Source of the DNA: Phycisphaerae bacterium | GTDB lineage: Bacteria > Planctomycetota > Phycisphaerae > Phycisphaerales > Phycisphaeraceae | Reading direction: 5' to 3' | DNA: 64,000 bases | NCBI GenBank assembly: GCA_030432595.1 | Contig: JAUIGU010000002.1 | Span: forward strand, 124,001 to 188,000 | Shown: piece by piece, positions 19,212 through 27,077 of the stretch | How positions within the stretch are numbered: position 1 is the stretch's first letter | How the letters are laid out: each line of letters starts with the position of its first letter | Notes under the pieces: generated by a model | Told to the model about the DNA's origin: nothing | Databases searched by the model: none | Seen by the model: the letters and a program-made list of their open reading frames with translations, nothing else | Made by a program: the position numbers and the translations under genes

Positions 19212-19496
19212 ATGCCCGAGATCGAAGTCGGCACCGAAACCGAGACCGCCACGCACTGGGCGTACGACGTCCGCGTGTTCGACCAGGGCAGGACCCACAC
19301 CCACCGCGTCACGCTGTCGTTCCAGGACTACGACCTGTGGTCCCACGGCCGGGTCCCGCCCAGCCAGGTCGTCGACGCCTGCTTCCGCTTCCTGCTCGAC
19401 CGCGAGCCGGCCGACGACATCCGGGAGCACTTCGACTGCTCGGTCATCCGCCGGTACTTCCCGGAGGTGGATCAGGAGTTGCCGGCGTTGGTGTGA
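19212..19496 (+). CDS. Small conserved hypothetical protein
   Basis: 94 residues. The pattern HRVTLSFQDYDLWSHGRVPP followed by SQVVDACFRFLLDRE and VIRRYFPEVDQELP occurs in a small protein family spread over many bacteria (VTL..... D..LW.G...PP..V......FLLDR...), without known function. Acidic, soluble, probably cytoplasmic. Start fixed at 19212 by the -10 box and because the upstream in-frame extension runs through the hairpin repeat. A repeat-flanked cargo gene follows after 8 bases. Confidence 0.75.
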   Translation: MPEIEVGTETETATHWAYDVRVFDQGRTHTHRVTLSFQDYDLWSHGRVPPSQVVDACFRFLLDREPADDIREHFDCSVIRRYFPEVDQELPALV

Positions 19497-19504
19497 AGCT
19501 TTGT

Positions 19505-19536
19505 GAACCACCGATGGACACGGATGAACGCCGATT
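19505..19536 (+). repeat. Interspersed repeat, left copy flanking a cargo gene
   Basis: GAACCACCGATGGACACGG and on to 19536; matches the reverse complement of 19909-19940 at about 27 of 31 positions. It contains the start codon and first residues (MDTDER) of the gene between the two copies. Sequences of this type (ACCAC-GATG-AC-CGGATGAAC) are familiar around small cargo genes in planctomycete and other environmental genomes. Confidence 0.8.
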
Positions 19537-19903
19537 AGAGTTTGTCCGCTTCGTCGTTCTAAAGCAGGACCCACAATCTCACTCTGAGTTGGGTGTTTTT
19601 CAGGCAGCGTTCGAGCTTCGTGAGACTGGAACGCTGTCGGTCCACGAAGAAGAGCGCTTAGAACAAGAATTGTCCTGGCTCCGCATGCATTTGAAATCTC
19701 CCGCTTGTCTGCGCGAATCCGGCAATCAGCGGGCAATCGCCTGGTTCCATCCCCGAGCCCAGCGTCCAATCGAGAAAGTCAGAAACATCGCCGGTCTTCT
19801 TGAGGAGCACGGATTCCATGTCCGCATGATCAAAACGCATGACCCGGGAACCGTGATATACGAAGACGGGTGGCAGGTCATTGCGAAACCACGAAGGCGG
19901 TAA
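19514..19903 (+). CDS. Repeat-borne cargo protein, function unknown
   Basis: 129 residues, mixed charged helices. Segments: HSELGVFQAAFELRETGTLS, ELSWLRMHLKSPACLRESG, AIAWFHPRAQRPIEKVRNIA, GLLEEHGFHVRMIKTHDPGT and VIYEDGWQVIAKPRR. I recall similar proteins of unknown function in planctomycetes, but cannot name a family. Base and codon use differ from the neighbours: more A/T, for example TTAGAGTTTGTC near the start. The start codon and first six residues are encoded by the left repeat. It ends 3 bases from the rmuC stop codon, in convergent orientation. Likely arrived as a repeat-flanked unit. Confidence 0.75.
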   Translation: MDTDERRLEFVRFVVLKQDPQSHSELGVFQAAFELRETGTLSVHEEERLEQELSWLRMHLKSPACLRESGNQRAIAWFHPRAQRPIEKVRNIAGLLEEHGFHVRMIKTHDPGTVIYEDGWQVIAKPRRR

Positions 19904-19906
19904 AGA

Positions 19907-21286
19907 CTATCCGCGTTCATCCGCGTTCATCTGTGGTTCCATCTCTCGCGGCTCGCGCGGGGAGGATTCGACAATCGTGATCTCGCCCTCGGCCGGCAGT
20001 TCCTTGGGCGAATCGGCGCCGAGTTCCTTGAACCGGCGGGTCTGGCTGACGACCTGGGTCTCGAAGCTGCCGACGAACTTGTTGTAGTGCTCGACCGTCT
20101 TGCCGACCGCTCGCCCGAGGTTCGAGAGGTGCGACACGGCGGTGGCGACGCGCTTGTGCAACTCCTGCCCGAGGTCGCGGATCTGCTTGGCGTTCTCGGC
20201 GATCTGCTCTTCGCGCCAGCCCAGCGCGACGACCTTCAGCAGCGACACCAGCGTGGTCGGTGTGGCGATGACCACGTTGCGGTTCATCGCGCTCTCGATC
20301 AGCTCGGGCTTGCGCTGGGCGGCGGCGTACAGGAACGATTCGCCCGGAATGAACAGCACCACGAAGTCGGCCGTCCGGAAGTGGTCCTGGTACCGCTTGC
20401 TGCCCAGCTCGGCGACCTTGTCCTCGATGTGGCGGACGTGGCGCTGCAGCGCGGCCTCGCGGTCGTGGTCCTCGATCGCCTCGGCGGCGTCGATGAACGC
20501 GGTGATCGGCGTCTTCGCGTCCACCACGATCTCCCGCCCCCCCGGAAGTTGCACCAGCATGTCCGGGCGGAGGCCGCCCGAGCCCGAATCGACATGCGCC
20601 TGCTCAACGAAGTCGCAGTGCGCCACCATCCCCGCCAACTCGGCGACGCGGCGGAGCTGCAGCTCGCCCCACTGCCCGCGGACTTCAGGACGGCGTAACG
20701 CTTTGACGAGGTTCGCGGTCTCGTCGCGCAGGCGTTTCTGGTCTTCGAGCATCGAGCCGAGTTGCTGGCGCAGGCCGCCGTACGCTTCTTTGCGCGATTT
20801 CTCGATCTCGCCGATGGCGCGGGTGGCCTCGGCGAGCTTTTCCTGCACGGGCTTGACCAGCGCTTCGATGGCGAGCTTGCGTTTGTCGAGCTCGGTGCTG
20901 GCGTCCTTCTGTTTGCCGGCGAAGGTCTGCTCCGCCCTTTTTAAAAACTCGTCCGTGGCGTTCTTCAGCGTGTCGCCGGCGAGGGCCTTGAAGGTCTGCT
21001 GGGCCGCGGCGTCGGCCTTTTTGAGCGCGTCCTGGAAGCGGGCTTCGTTTTCTTTCAGCCGTTGATCGAAGTCGGCCCGCGCCTGATTGGCCAGCGCGAG
21101 TTCCTTGTCGAGCGTGGCGACGCGTTGCTGCTCGGCGTCGATCTGGTCGGCGTAGCCCTCGATCGCGCGTTCGCGTTCGGCGACGGTGCGCTGGGCGTGT
21201 TTCCAGAGGCGGTACAGCAGGACGGCTACGACCGCGGCCGCGAGGAGCGACACCGAGACGATCGCCAGCGCGAGTTCAAGGATCAT
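19907..21286 (-). CDS. rmuC: DNA recombination protein RmuC
   Basis: 459 residues. RmuC proteins limit recombination between inverted repeats; the core is a restriction-endonuclease-like fold. Seen: N-terminal membrane anchor (LALAIVSVSLLAAAVVAVLL), long coiled coil (residues 30-170), then the core LRRPEVRGQWGELQLRRVAE, GLRPDMLVQLPGGREIVVDA with the DAK triad in VVDAKTPITAF, and FVVLFIPGESFLYAAAQR. The C-terminal EPQMNADERG is encoded by an interspersed repeat and is not part of the family, so the original stop was probably replaced by the insertion. ATG at 21286 has TACAAT 6 bases upstream. Confidence 0.95.
   Translation of the reverse strand: MILELALAIVSVSLLAAAVVAVLLYRLWKHAQRTVAERERAIEGYADQIDAEQQRVATLDKELALANQARADFDQRLKENEARFQDALKKADAAAQQTFKALAGDTLKNATDEFLKRAEQTFAGKQKDASTELDKRKLAIEALVKPVQEKLAEATRAIGEIEKSRKEAYGGLRQQLGSMLEDQKRLRDETANLVKALRRPEVRGQWGELQLRRVAELAGMVAHCDFVEQAHVDSGSGGLRPDMLVQLPGGREIVVDAKTPITAFIDAAEAIEDHDREAALQRHVRHIEDKVAELGSKRYQDHFRTADFVVLFIPGESFLYAAAQRKPELIESAMNRNVVIATPTTLVSLLKVVALGWREEQIAENAKQIRDLGQELHKRVATAVSHLSNLGRAVGKTVEHYNKFVGSFETQVVSQTRRFKELGADSPKELPAEGEITIVESSPREPREMEPQMNADERG
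19909..19940 (-). repeat. Interspersed repeat, right copy, inside the rmuC 3' end
   Basis: On the minus strand GGAACCACAGATGAACGCGG and on to 19909, inverted relative to 19505-19536. It encodes the last residues of RmuC (EPQMNADERG) and its stop follows at once. Confidence 0.8.
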
Positions 21287-21292
21287 GCGGCG

Positions 21293-21298
21293 ATTGTA
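21293..21298 (-). promoter_or_regulatory. -10 box (TACAAT) for rmuC
   Basis: TACAAT, six bases (CGCCGC), then the ATG of rmuC. Confidence 0.55.
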
Positions 21299-21365
21299 CC
21301 GCGTGGTGACGCGGGGTTCGGTGGGTGTTGGGGTTTTTCGAGGGGGTTGAGCGGAATGACATAGG

Positions 21366-21394
21366 AGAGCCCACGTTCAGAGAACGTGGGCTTC
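21366..21394. repeat. Dispersed hairpin, copy 2 of 3
   Basis: Inverted repeat AGCCCACGTTC / GAACGTGGGCT (11 bp, 21368-21392) with loop AGA; the two outer bases of the 13-bp arm are mismatched on the left. It lies between the stop of the minus-strand gene at 21423 and the rmuC promoter. Confidence 0.8.
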
Positions 21395-21422
21395 GGTGGG
21401 AAGGTTGATCGTTGGCGGGTGG

Positions 21423-21764
21423 TTACGCCTGCACGTCGATATGATGGAAGTCGGCGACGGGCGTGGGCGGCGTGGCGTCGGCCGAGTCCACCGCGTCGGG
21501 ACCGTTGGGCGGCACGGCACCGGGCGGGAGGTCGTGGGGCAGGTCGTAGAGCTGTTCGTAGCCGGGCGCCTGGCGGTCGGGCAGTTCGGCGTCGGGGTCC
21601 TCGGCGTCCTCGGGGGCGTGGAGGCGCTCGGTCATGAGCTTGGAGAACTCGGCCTGGTCGGCGGCGCGGTCGTTGCGGGCCTTGTCGCGCTGGCGCGACA
21701 CCTGCTGGGCGTTGTGGGCCGACTGGGCGACGCCCGCGGCGACGCTGGTGGAGATCGTGCTCAT
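21423..21764 (-). CDS. Small conserved hypothetical protein
   Basis: 113 residues, soluble. The head STISTSVAAGVAQSAHNAQQ followed by QVSRQRDKARNDRAADQAEF is an amphipathic helix of Ala, Gln and Arg; the C-terminal half is Asp/Pro-rich and probably disordered (DLPPGAVPPNGPDAVDSAD). Similar small proteins beginning with a helix of this pattern seem common in planctomycetes, but no role is known. The ATG at 21764 has GAGAGGTGG upstream. The dispersed hairpin 30 bases beyond the stop may end its transcript. Confidence 0.7.
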   Translation of the reverse strand: MSTISTSVAAGVAQSAHNAQQVSRQRDKARNDRAADQAEFSKLMTERLHAPEDAEDPDAELPDRQAPGYEQLYDLPHDLPPGAVPPNGPDAVDSADATPPTPVADFHHIDVQA

Positions 21765-21951
21765 GGGGCCACCTCTCGGGGGCGACGGACGGGCCGTGGC
21801 CGACGTCTCGACCACTGTTCATTCATCGGCGGTTCGGTCGCCACGCTTGAACGAAACCGCTCTCTGGGTCCCAAAACCGGGCGATTATGGGGCCGAGGCT
21901 CGGGCTCGGCGGGTCGTTGCGGTTCGGCCCGGTCCGGCCGAGGATGGGGCG

Positions 21952-23316
21952 ATGTCTGGCGGCGAGCTCGACAAGGCGTTGTGGGAGTCGGTGGCGGGCC
22001 GGCCGGCGTTGTTAGAGGCCGCGGCGAAAGCGGACCCGGCGTCGCCGGCCGACCTCGCGCGCCTGCGCAAGCAGGCCGACGCCGACGCGGTCCGCGTGGC
22101 TCTTCAACTAGTCGCGGCGCGACGCAAAGCGGTGGCGAAGTTCGGCCCGACGCTGTTCGGCGAGGGGGCCGAGGCGTTGGTCGCCGACCCCGACGGTGTC
22201 GAACAGGCGACGTCCTGGCGGGCCGCACGTCCGAAGGCGCAACGTTTCGCCGACGCCGGCTGCGCAATGCCAACGGACCGCGCACCCGTGGTGGACCTGT
22301 GCTGCGGCATCGGCCTGGATGCCAAGGCGCTCGTCGCGGCCGGCTGCGATGTGGTCGCGTACGACGTCGATGCGGCGCGGGCATGGATGGCCGCGCGGAA
22401 CGCGGGGTGCGCGGTCGTGCAGGCCGACGTCACGGCGTTGCCCCCCGAATCCGTCGCCGGGCGTTTGATCCACCTCGACCCCGCGCGGCGGGTGCGCGAC
22501 GCCGGCCACACCGCGTCACGCCGGACTTTAGCGCTGAACGACCTCGTGCCGTCGCCGACGCAGATGCGGCCGTTGATCCAGGCGGCGGCTGGTGCGGCGG
22601 TCAAGCTGTCGCCGGGCGTGGACGCGTCGGCCGTCCGCGATGTGTTCGGCGACGGCGAGCTGTGCTTCACGAGCGAGCCGACCGGCACGGGCCGACGCCG
22701 CAAGCTCACGCAGGCGACGTGGTACGGCGGTTCGCTGCGACGCGAAGCCTCGAGGTGCGCGGTGTTGACTTTTGACGAAACCACGGACGGACAAGACGCC
22801 CAAACACGCAACCACCCCGACGCGGCCGCGACCTTCGAAGTCTCCGGAAAGCCCGTGCCTTCCACCGACCTTCCCGTCGCCGGGCGGGCTCAATACCTCG
22901 TGGTCCCCGACCCGGCGGTGGAGCGGGCCGAAGTGCTCCATCTCTTTGGTTTACCGACTCTCCACCCGGGTCTGGGCGTGTTGACCGCGGACCAAACCGC
23001 GTTTGACTCCGGCGACGAATCGGACGCAAGCTCGCACACCGCAATACCGACGCGTTCAGAGCAAGCCCGGCTCCGGTCGCACGGTGCGGCCTGGTTCGAG
23101 GTCGCCGCCGACATGCCCTGGCGGGAGCGCACGGTGAAGCGTTGGCTGGCCGACCACGACGCGGGGGTGGTGGAAGTCAAAACGCGCGGCCGGGCCGTGG
23201 AGCCGGACGCACTTCAGCGTCGGCTCCGCGGCGACGGCCGCGCGTTGTTTACGGTGTTCGTGCTGCGGCTGGGTCCGAAGCAACACGCGTACATCACACG
23301 TCCCGCCGGCGGCTGA
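21952..23316 (+). CDS. Class I SAM-dependent methyltransferase with THUMP-like C-terminal domain
   Basis: 454 residues. Residues 110-240 form a Rossmann methyltransferase: VVDLCCGIGLDAKALVAAGC (SAM motif I), DVVAYDVDAARAWMAA, and RLIHLDPARRVRDAG where the catalytic DPPR/NPPY-type motif is DPAR. A helical N-terminal domain (about 100 residues) precedes it. The C-terminal part, with ARLRSHGAAWFEVAADMPWR and VKRWLADHDAGVVEVKTRG, matches the THUMP-like domain found with such methyltransferases, suggesting an RNA substrate (inference). Its last 23 bases overlap the end of the convergent PEP-CTERM gene. Start at 21952 after GGATGGGG; a longer frame upstream lacks family resemblance. Confidence 0.88.
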   Translation: MSGGELDKALWESVAGRPALLEAAAKADPASPADLARLRKQADADAVRVALQLVAARRKAVAKFGPTLFGEGAEALVADPDGVEQATSWRAARPKAQRFADAGCAMPTDRAPVVDLCCGIGLDAKALVAAGCDVVAYDVDAARAWMAARNAGCAVVQADVTALPPESVAGRLIHLDPARRVRDAGHTASRRTLALNDLVPSPTQMRPLIQAAAGAAVKLSPGVDASAVRDVFGDGELCFTSEPTGTGRRRKLTQATWYGGSLRREASRCAVLTFDETTDGQDAQTRNHPDAAATFEVSGKPVPSTDLPVAGRAQYLVVPDPAVERAEVLHLFGLPTLHPGLGVLTADQTAFDSGDESDASSHTAIPTRSEQARLRSHGAAWFEVAADMPWRERTVKRWLADHDAGVVEVKTRGRAVEPDALQRRLRGDGRALFTVFVLRLGPKQHAYITRPAGG

Positions 23317-24490
23317 CCAGCACGGCCAAACCGCCGAGCAGCAGCGCCGCGGCCGCCGGCTCGGGCACGACCCCCTCGCCGACCGCTTCGATCGCGTCGA
23401 TGTCGAACGCGCCGAAGTTCTGCTGACCGGGCACGCCGAAGCTGAATGTCGACAGTGCGTAGGCGTGGTCCCAGAGGTGGCCGCCGTGCGACAGGAACGT
23501 CGCGCCCGTCGGATCAAGCACAAAGATCTCCGAGCCCGTGGCGTAGTACCCGTCGGGGTCGGCCGGGTTGGGGATCTGGTCGATGCTGAAGATGATGCGG
23601 TCGGTATCGGGACCGCCGGTGGGGTCGCGGTCGAATGACGTGTCTTCACCGATGATGTCCTGCACCATCAGCGCGTCGAGGTTGAGGTCGTCGGGCTCGA
23701 CGCTCGTGGGCAACGCGCCCAGCAGGGACGTGACCGCGGCTTCGATGGTCGGCAGGTCGATGTACGGCGTGCCGTCGGCGTTGAACACCGACACCGGCGG
23801 GCCGGCGAACCCCGTCGCCGCGTCGAGACGCAGCGAGAGCTTGTCGGTGTCGGCCACCAACGCGGGCTCGGGACCCCAGATCTCCAGGCCGTCGATGTCG
23901 TCGGGCAGCGGCATTCCGTTGATCTCGGCCTGGGTCGCCCAGGTGCTCTGGATGTCCGGGCCGTTCGCGCCCCCGAACACGCCGAGTTCATAAGAAATCT
24001 CGCCCGCGCCGCCGACGGTGTTGCCGTTGCCCAGCAGCACGGCCGGGCCCGACGGGATCGTCATCGGCGTCGGCCCGGGCGTGTACCCGACAAAGTCCTT
24101 GTCCAGCGAGAACAGCAGGTGCGCATCGTCGGCCAGCAGTTCGTTGAACAAGTGGTCGGCGTGGTTCGCGATCGCGTCGATCTCGAAATCGACCAGCACC
24201 GTCGGGAACACCGGCGGCGAAAAGTCCAGCCCGTTCGCCACGCCGCCCGAGCCGTCCCACGCGACGATTTGTTTGGGGTCGAGCGCCGTGCCCACCGCCG
24301 TGATCTCGTGGTCCAGGTCGTGCGAATACTCCTTGCCGGGCACGATGCTCGGCGGTGCCAGACCCGGGCCCAAGGTCGGCGTCCCGGGGGCCAACCCGCC
24401 GTAGGGGATCGTCGCCGACGCCGTGCCCGCACCAAGCCCCGCCAAAGAAAACGCCGCGACACCGGCCGCGCCAATGAATCGTCCACACAT
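23294..24490 (-). CDS. Secreted PEP-CTERM protein of unknown function
   Basis: 398 residues. Signal peptide GAAGVAAFSLAGLGAGTASA at the N-terminus and, at the C-terminus, VPEPAAAALLLGGLAVLVSRR: the VPEP motif, a hydrophobic segment and Arg cluster that define PEP-CTERM sorting signals cut by exosortase. The middle is acidic, with many Asp-rich loops (DDLNLDALMVQDIIGED; DRDPTGGPDTDRIIFSIDQI), likely calcium-binding or beta-rich. No known enzymatic motif. AGGGAGGA lies upstream of the ATG. No exosortase gene is in the window. Confidence 0.88.
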   Translation of the reverse strand: MCGRFIGAAGVAAFSLAGLGAGTASATIPYGGLAPGTPTLGPGLAPPSIVPGKEYSHDLDHEITAVGTALDPKQIVAWDGSGGVANGLDFSPPVFPTVLVDFEIDAIANHADHLFNELLADDAHLLFSLDKDFVGYTPGPTPMTIPSGPAVLLGNGNTVGGAGEISYELGVFGGANGPDIQSTWATQAEINGMPLPDDIDGLEIWGPEPALVADTDKLSLRLDAATGFAGPPVSVFNADGTPYIDLPTIEAAVTSLLGALPTSVEPDDLNLDALMVQDIIGEDTSFDRDPTGGPDTDRIIFSIDQIPNPADPDGYYATGSEIFVLDPTGATFLSHGGHLWDHAYALSTFSFGVPGQQNFGAFDIDAIEAVGEGVVPEPAAAALLLGGLAVLVSRRRDV

Positions 24491-24833
24491 GGTTCAAGTC
24501 CTCCCTGTTTCGTGGGGTCGAATGACCGTTAAAGAAGCCGACGGATCCACATCCCCCGTCGCCCCCGACATCGCATCACCGTGACGCGCCACTGCGCGAC
24601 GGGACAGCCGAGATGCACTGCCAAGGTTACCAAGATGGCCACCGGCCACAACGCCGATTCCCCGCACACGGTTAGGGGACTTCCCGCGCGAGACGGTTGC
24701 GAGCGGTCGTTTGGCTCTCCGCCGCGCCGCAGCTTTGCCAACGCCGGGCCGTCGGTTCCCCCGTCCGCGAGACCCGCAGGCGGTAACATCCGACCGTCAA
24801 CTCCGAATCTCTTCACCATCGCTGGGGAACGCC

Positions 24834-26501
24834 ATGACCAACGCCCACGCCAACCTGACCACCACGCTCGCGGAAGTCTCACCGTTGCTCGCCCAGCCGG
24901 ATGGAAGCGGGCTATTCGGCGGAGCCGGGGCGCTGATCCTCGTCGCCATCGTTCTGGCAATCCTGATCGGCTTCGCGGTCTTCTTCGTCCGCCGCTATCG
25001 CCGGTGCCCCCCCAACCGCATCCTCGTGATCTACGGCAAGGCCGGCGGCGCCCGCACCGCCAAGTGCCTCCACGGCGGCGCCGGCTTCGTCATGCCGGTG
25101 TTCCAGGACTACGCGTACCTGTCCCTGGAACCAATGACCATCGACATCGAGCTCACGTCGGCGCTGTCCAAGAAGAACATCCGCGTGGCCGTTCCCTCAA
25201 CCTTCACCGTCGCCATCAGCACCCAGCCCGAGATCATGCAGAACGCCGCCGAGCGTTTGCTGGGGCTTCGTGAGCAGGAGATCGCGCTGCAGGCCCGCGA
25301 CATCATCCTCGGGCAGATGCGTCTGGTGATCGCGACGCTGACCATCGAAGAGATCAACACCGACCGCGAACGCTTCCTCGACCTGGTCAACAAGAACGTC
25401 AACTTTGAGCTCAACAAGATCGGGCTCTACATGATCAACGTGAACGTCCGCGACATCACGGACGAGTCGGGCTACATCGAGGCGCTCGGTAAGAAGGCCG
25501 CGGCCGAGGCGATCAACCAGGCAAAGATCGACACCGCCCAGGCCGACCGCGAAGGCGCGATCGGCACCGCGGCCGCCGACCGCGAGCGCGAGGTCAGCGT
25601 GTCCGAGCAGGTCGCCCAGTCGTTGATGGGGCAGAAGCAGGCCGAGCGCGACCAGCGCATCAAGGTCGCGTCGCTCGAGGCCCAGGGCATCAGCGGCGAG
25701 GCCGAGGCCAAGCGTGAACAGGACATCGCGATGGCGAGCCAGGGCGCGCTGGCCGTGCAGGGCGAGAAGGAGGCCGAGGCCCAGCAGCGCATGCGCGTCG
25801 CCGAGCTCGAAGCGACCGCGGTGGACGGCGAGAACAAGTCCAAGGCGCAGATCGTCGACTCGCAGGCGACGCTCGCCGAGCGTCAGGCCGAGGCACGCCG
25901 GCGCGGCGACGTTGCGCTGGCGCAAGCGAGCCGCGACGTGTTGATGGCGGAAAAAGAGGAAGAGCTGGCGCGGATGGAAAAGGAGGTCATCGCGAAAGAG
26001 ATGATCGAGCGCCAGCAGGTCGAGATCACCGCCGACGCCGAGGCCGAGCGCATCCGCCGCGTCGCCAAGGGTGAAGCCGACGCCGTGCTCGCGAAGTACC
26101 TCGCCGAAGCGGAAGGTATCCAAAAGGTGCTCGACGCCAAGGCCGAGGGTTACGCCCGCTTGATGGCCGCGTGCAAGGACCGGCCCGACCTCGCGCCGAG
26201 TCTGCTGATCGTCGAGAAGCTGCCCGAACTCGTCGCCGAGCAGGTCAAAGCGATCCAGAACCTCAAGATCGACAAGATCACCGTGTGGGACGGCGGCAAC
26301 GGAAGTGACGGCAACGGCACGGGCTCGACCGGCAACTTCCTGCGCGGCCTGATCGGCTCGCTGCCGCCGATGCACGAACTCGCCAACCAGGCCGGCATCG
26401 ACCTTCCCGAGGTGCTGGGCACCGTGCGCGACGCGGAGGCGAAGGCCAAAGCCAACGCAGAGCCTGCACCGCCGAAGGGCGAAGGTCCTGCCGGTGCGTG
26501 A
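24834..26501 (+). CDS. Flotillin / SPFH-domain membrane protein
   Basis: 555 residues. Flotillins scaffold membrane microdomains. One N-terminal membrane segment (LILVAIVLAILIGFAVFFVR, residues 34-53), then the SPFH domain (NRILVIYGKAGGARTAKCLH; GFVMPVFQDYAYLSLEPMTI; VPSTFTVAISTQPEIMQNAA; LVIATLTIEEINTDRERFLD), then a long Glu/Ala coiled coil with repeated AEA/EAEAKR motifs (residues 220-430) and a Gly/Asn-rich hinge (GGNGSDGNGTGSTGN) before the tail. GGGGAA precedes the ATG at 24834. A small membrane-protein gene follows at 20 bases, as NfeD-type partners often do next to flotillins, but the partner here is not an evident NfeD. Confidence 0.95.
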   Translation: MTNAHANLTTTLAEVSPLLAQPDGSGLFGGAGALILVAIVLAILIGFAVFFVRRYRRCPPNRILVIYGKAGGARTAKCLHGGAGFVMPVFQDYAYLSLEPMTIDIELTSALSKKNIRVAVPSTFTVAISTQPEIMQNAAERLLGLREQEIALQARDIILGQMRLVIATLTIEEINTDRERFLDLVNKNVNFELNKIGLYMINVNVRDITDESGYIEALGKKAAAEAINQAKIDTAQADREGAIGTAAADREREVSVSEQVAQSLMGQKQAERDQRIKVASLEAQGISGEAEAKREQDIAMASQGALAVQGEKEAEAQQRMRVAELEATAVDGENKSKAQIVDSQATLAERQAEARRRGDVALAQASRDVLMAEKEEELARMEKEVIAKEMIERQQVEITADAEAERIRRVAKGEADAVLAKYLAEAEGIQKVLDAKAEGYARLMAACKDRPDLAPSLLIVEKLPELVAEQVKAIQNLKIDKITVWDGGNGSDGNGTGSTGNFLRGLIGSLPPMHELANQAGIDLPEVLGTVRDAEAKAKANAEPAPPKGEGPAGA

Positions 26502-26521
26502 ACTCTTGAGCGAGCGCGCCA

Positions 26522-26929
26522 ATGACCCTCGACCCTTTTGGCTGGCGGCCCGTCGCAAACCGTGCGGAACCTTCCGGGACCGGCGGGCTTGACGACCACC
26601 CGGCGGCAACGTTCTGGACGCAGTGGTTCACCGGCGTGGCCGTGCCGATCGCGCTGCTGGGTTACGCAGGGTGGCGCATCCTGGCCGGCGAGATCTGGGT
26701 GCCGTTCCGCGGACGCCGGGGGTATTTCGGAACCTGGCTGGACGGCACGGAACTCTGGTGCGCCGCGGGCGTCATGCTTGGCGTGTCGGTCGTATTGCAC
26801 GCCCACGCCTTCTGGGGGCAGCGCTACGCCCCGGACCACGCCGGCCTGGTCCTCGCCAAAGCCGGTGGCTTGCTGATCGCGCTAGCCTGCGGGTGTGTCT
26901 GGGGCTGGCGGTGGCTGACGACGGGATGA
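26522..26929 (+). CDS. Small integral membrane protein, function unknown
   Basis: 135 residues with three hydrophobic segments: WFTGVAVPIALLGYAGWRIL, ELWCAAGVMLGVSVVLHAHA and GLVLAKAGGLLIALACGCVW. GAGCGAG lies upstream of the ATG at 26522. The gene follows the flotillin gene by 20 bases and precedes a terminator, so the two form an operon; a role linked to flotillin membrane domains is an inference. Confidence 0.75.
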   Translation: MTLDPFGWRPVANRAEPSGTGGLDDHPAATFWTQWFTGVAVPIALLGYAGWRILAGEIWVPFRGRRGYFGTWLDGTELWCAAGVMLGVSVVLHAHAFWGQRYAPDHAGLVLAKAGGLLIALACGCVWGWRWLTTG

Positions 26930-26997
26930 AGCCAAGACCGCGGACACGAATTCTCTCTTCGCTCGGGAACCTCTATTCCACCGACCACGTCCAACCG

Positions 26998-27026
26998 CCC
27001 GGAGACCCCGTGTCTCCGGGTTTTTT
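26998..27026 (+). terminator. Rho-independent terminator of the flotillin unit
   Basis: Perfect 9-bp stem CCCGGAGAC / GTCTCCGGG with a 5-base loop and a run of six T. Confidence 0.92.
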
Positions 27027-27077
27027 GTTGCTGTGGCCCCGGCCGACGCCCCGGTCGGAACCTTGAAAGGAGCCCCC

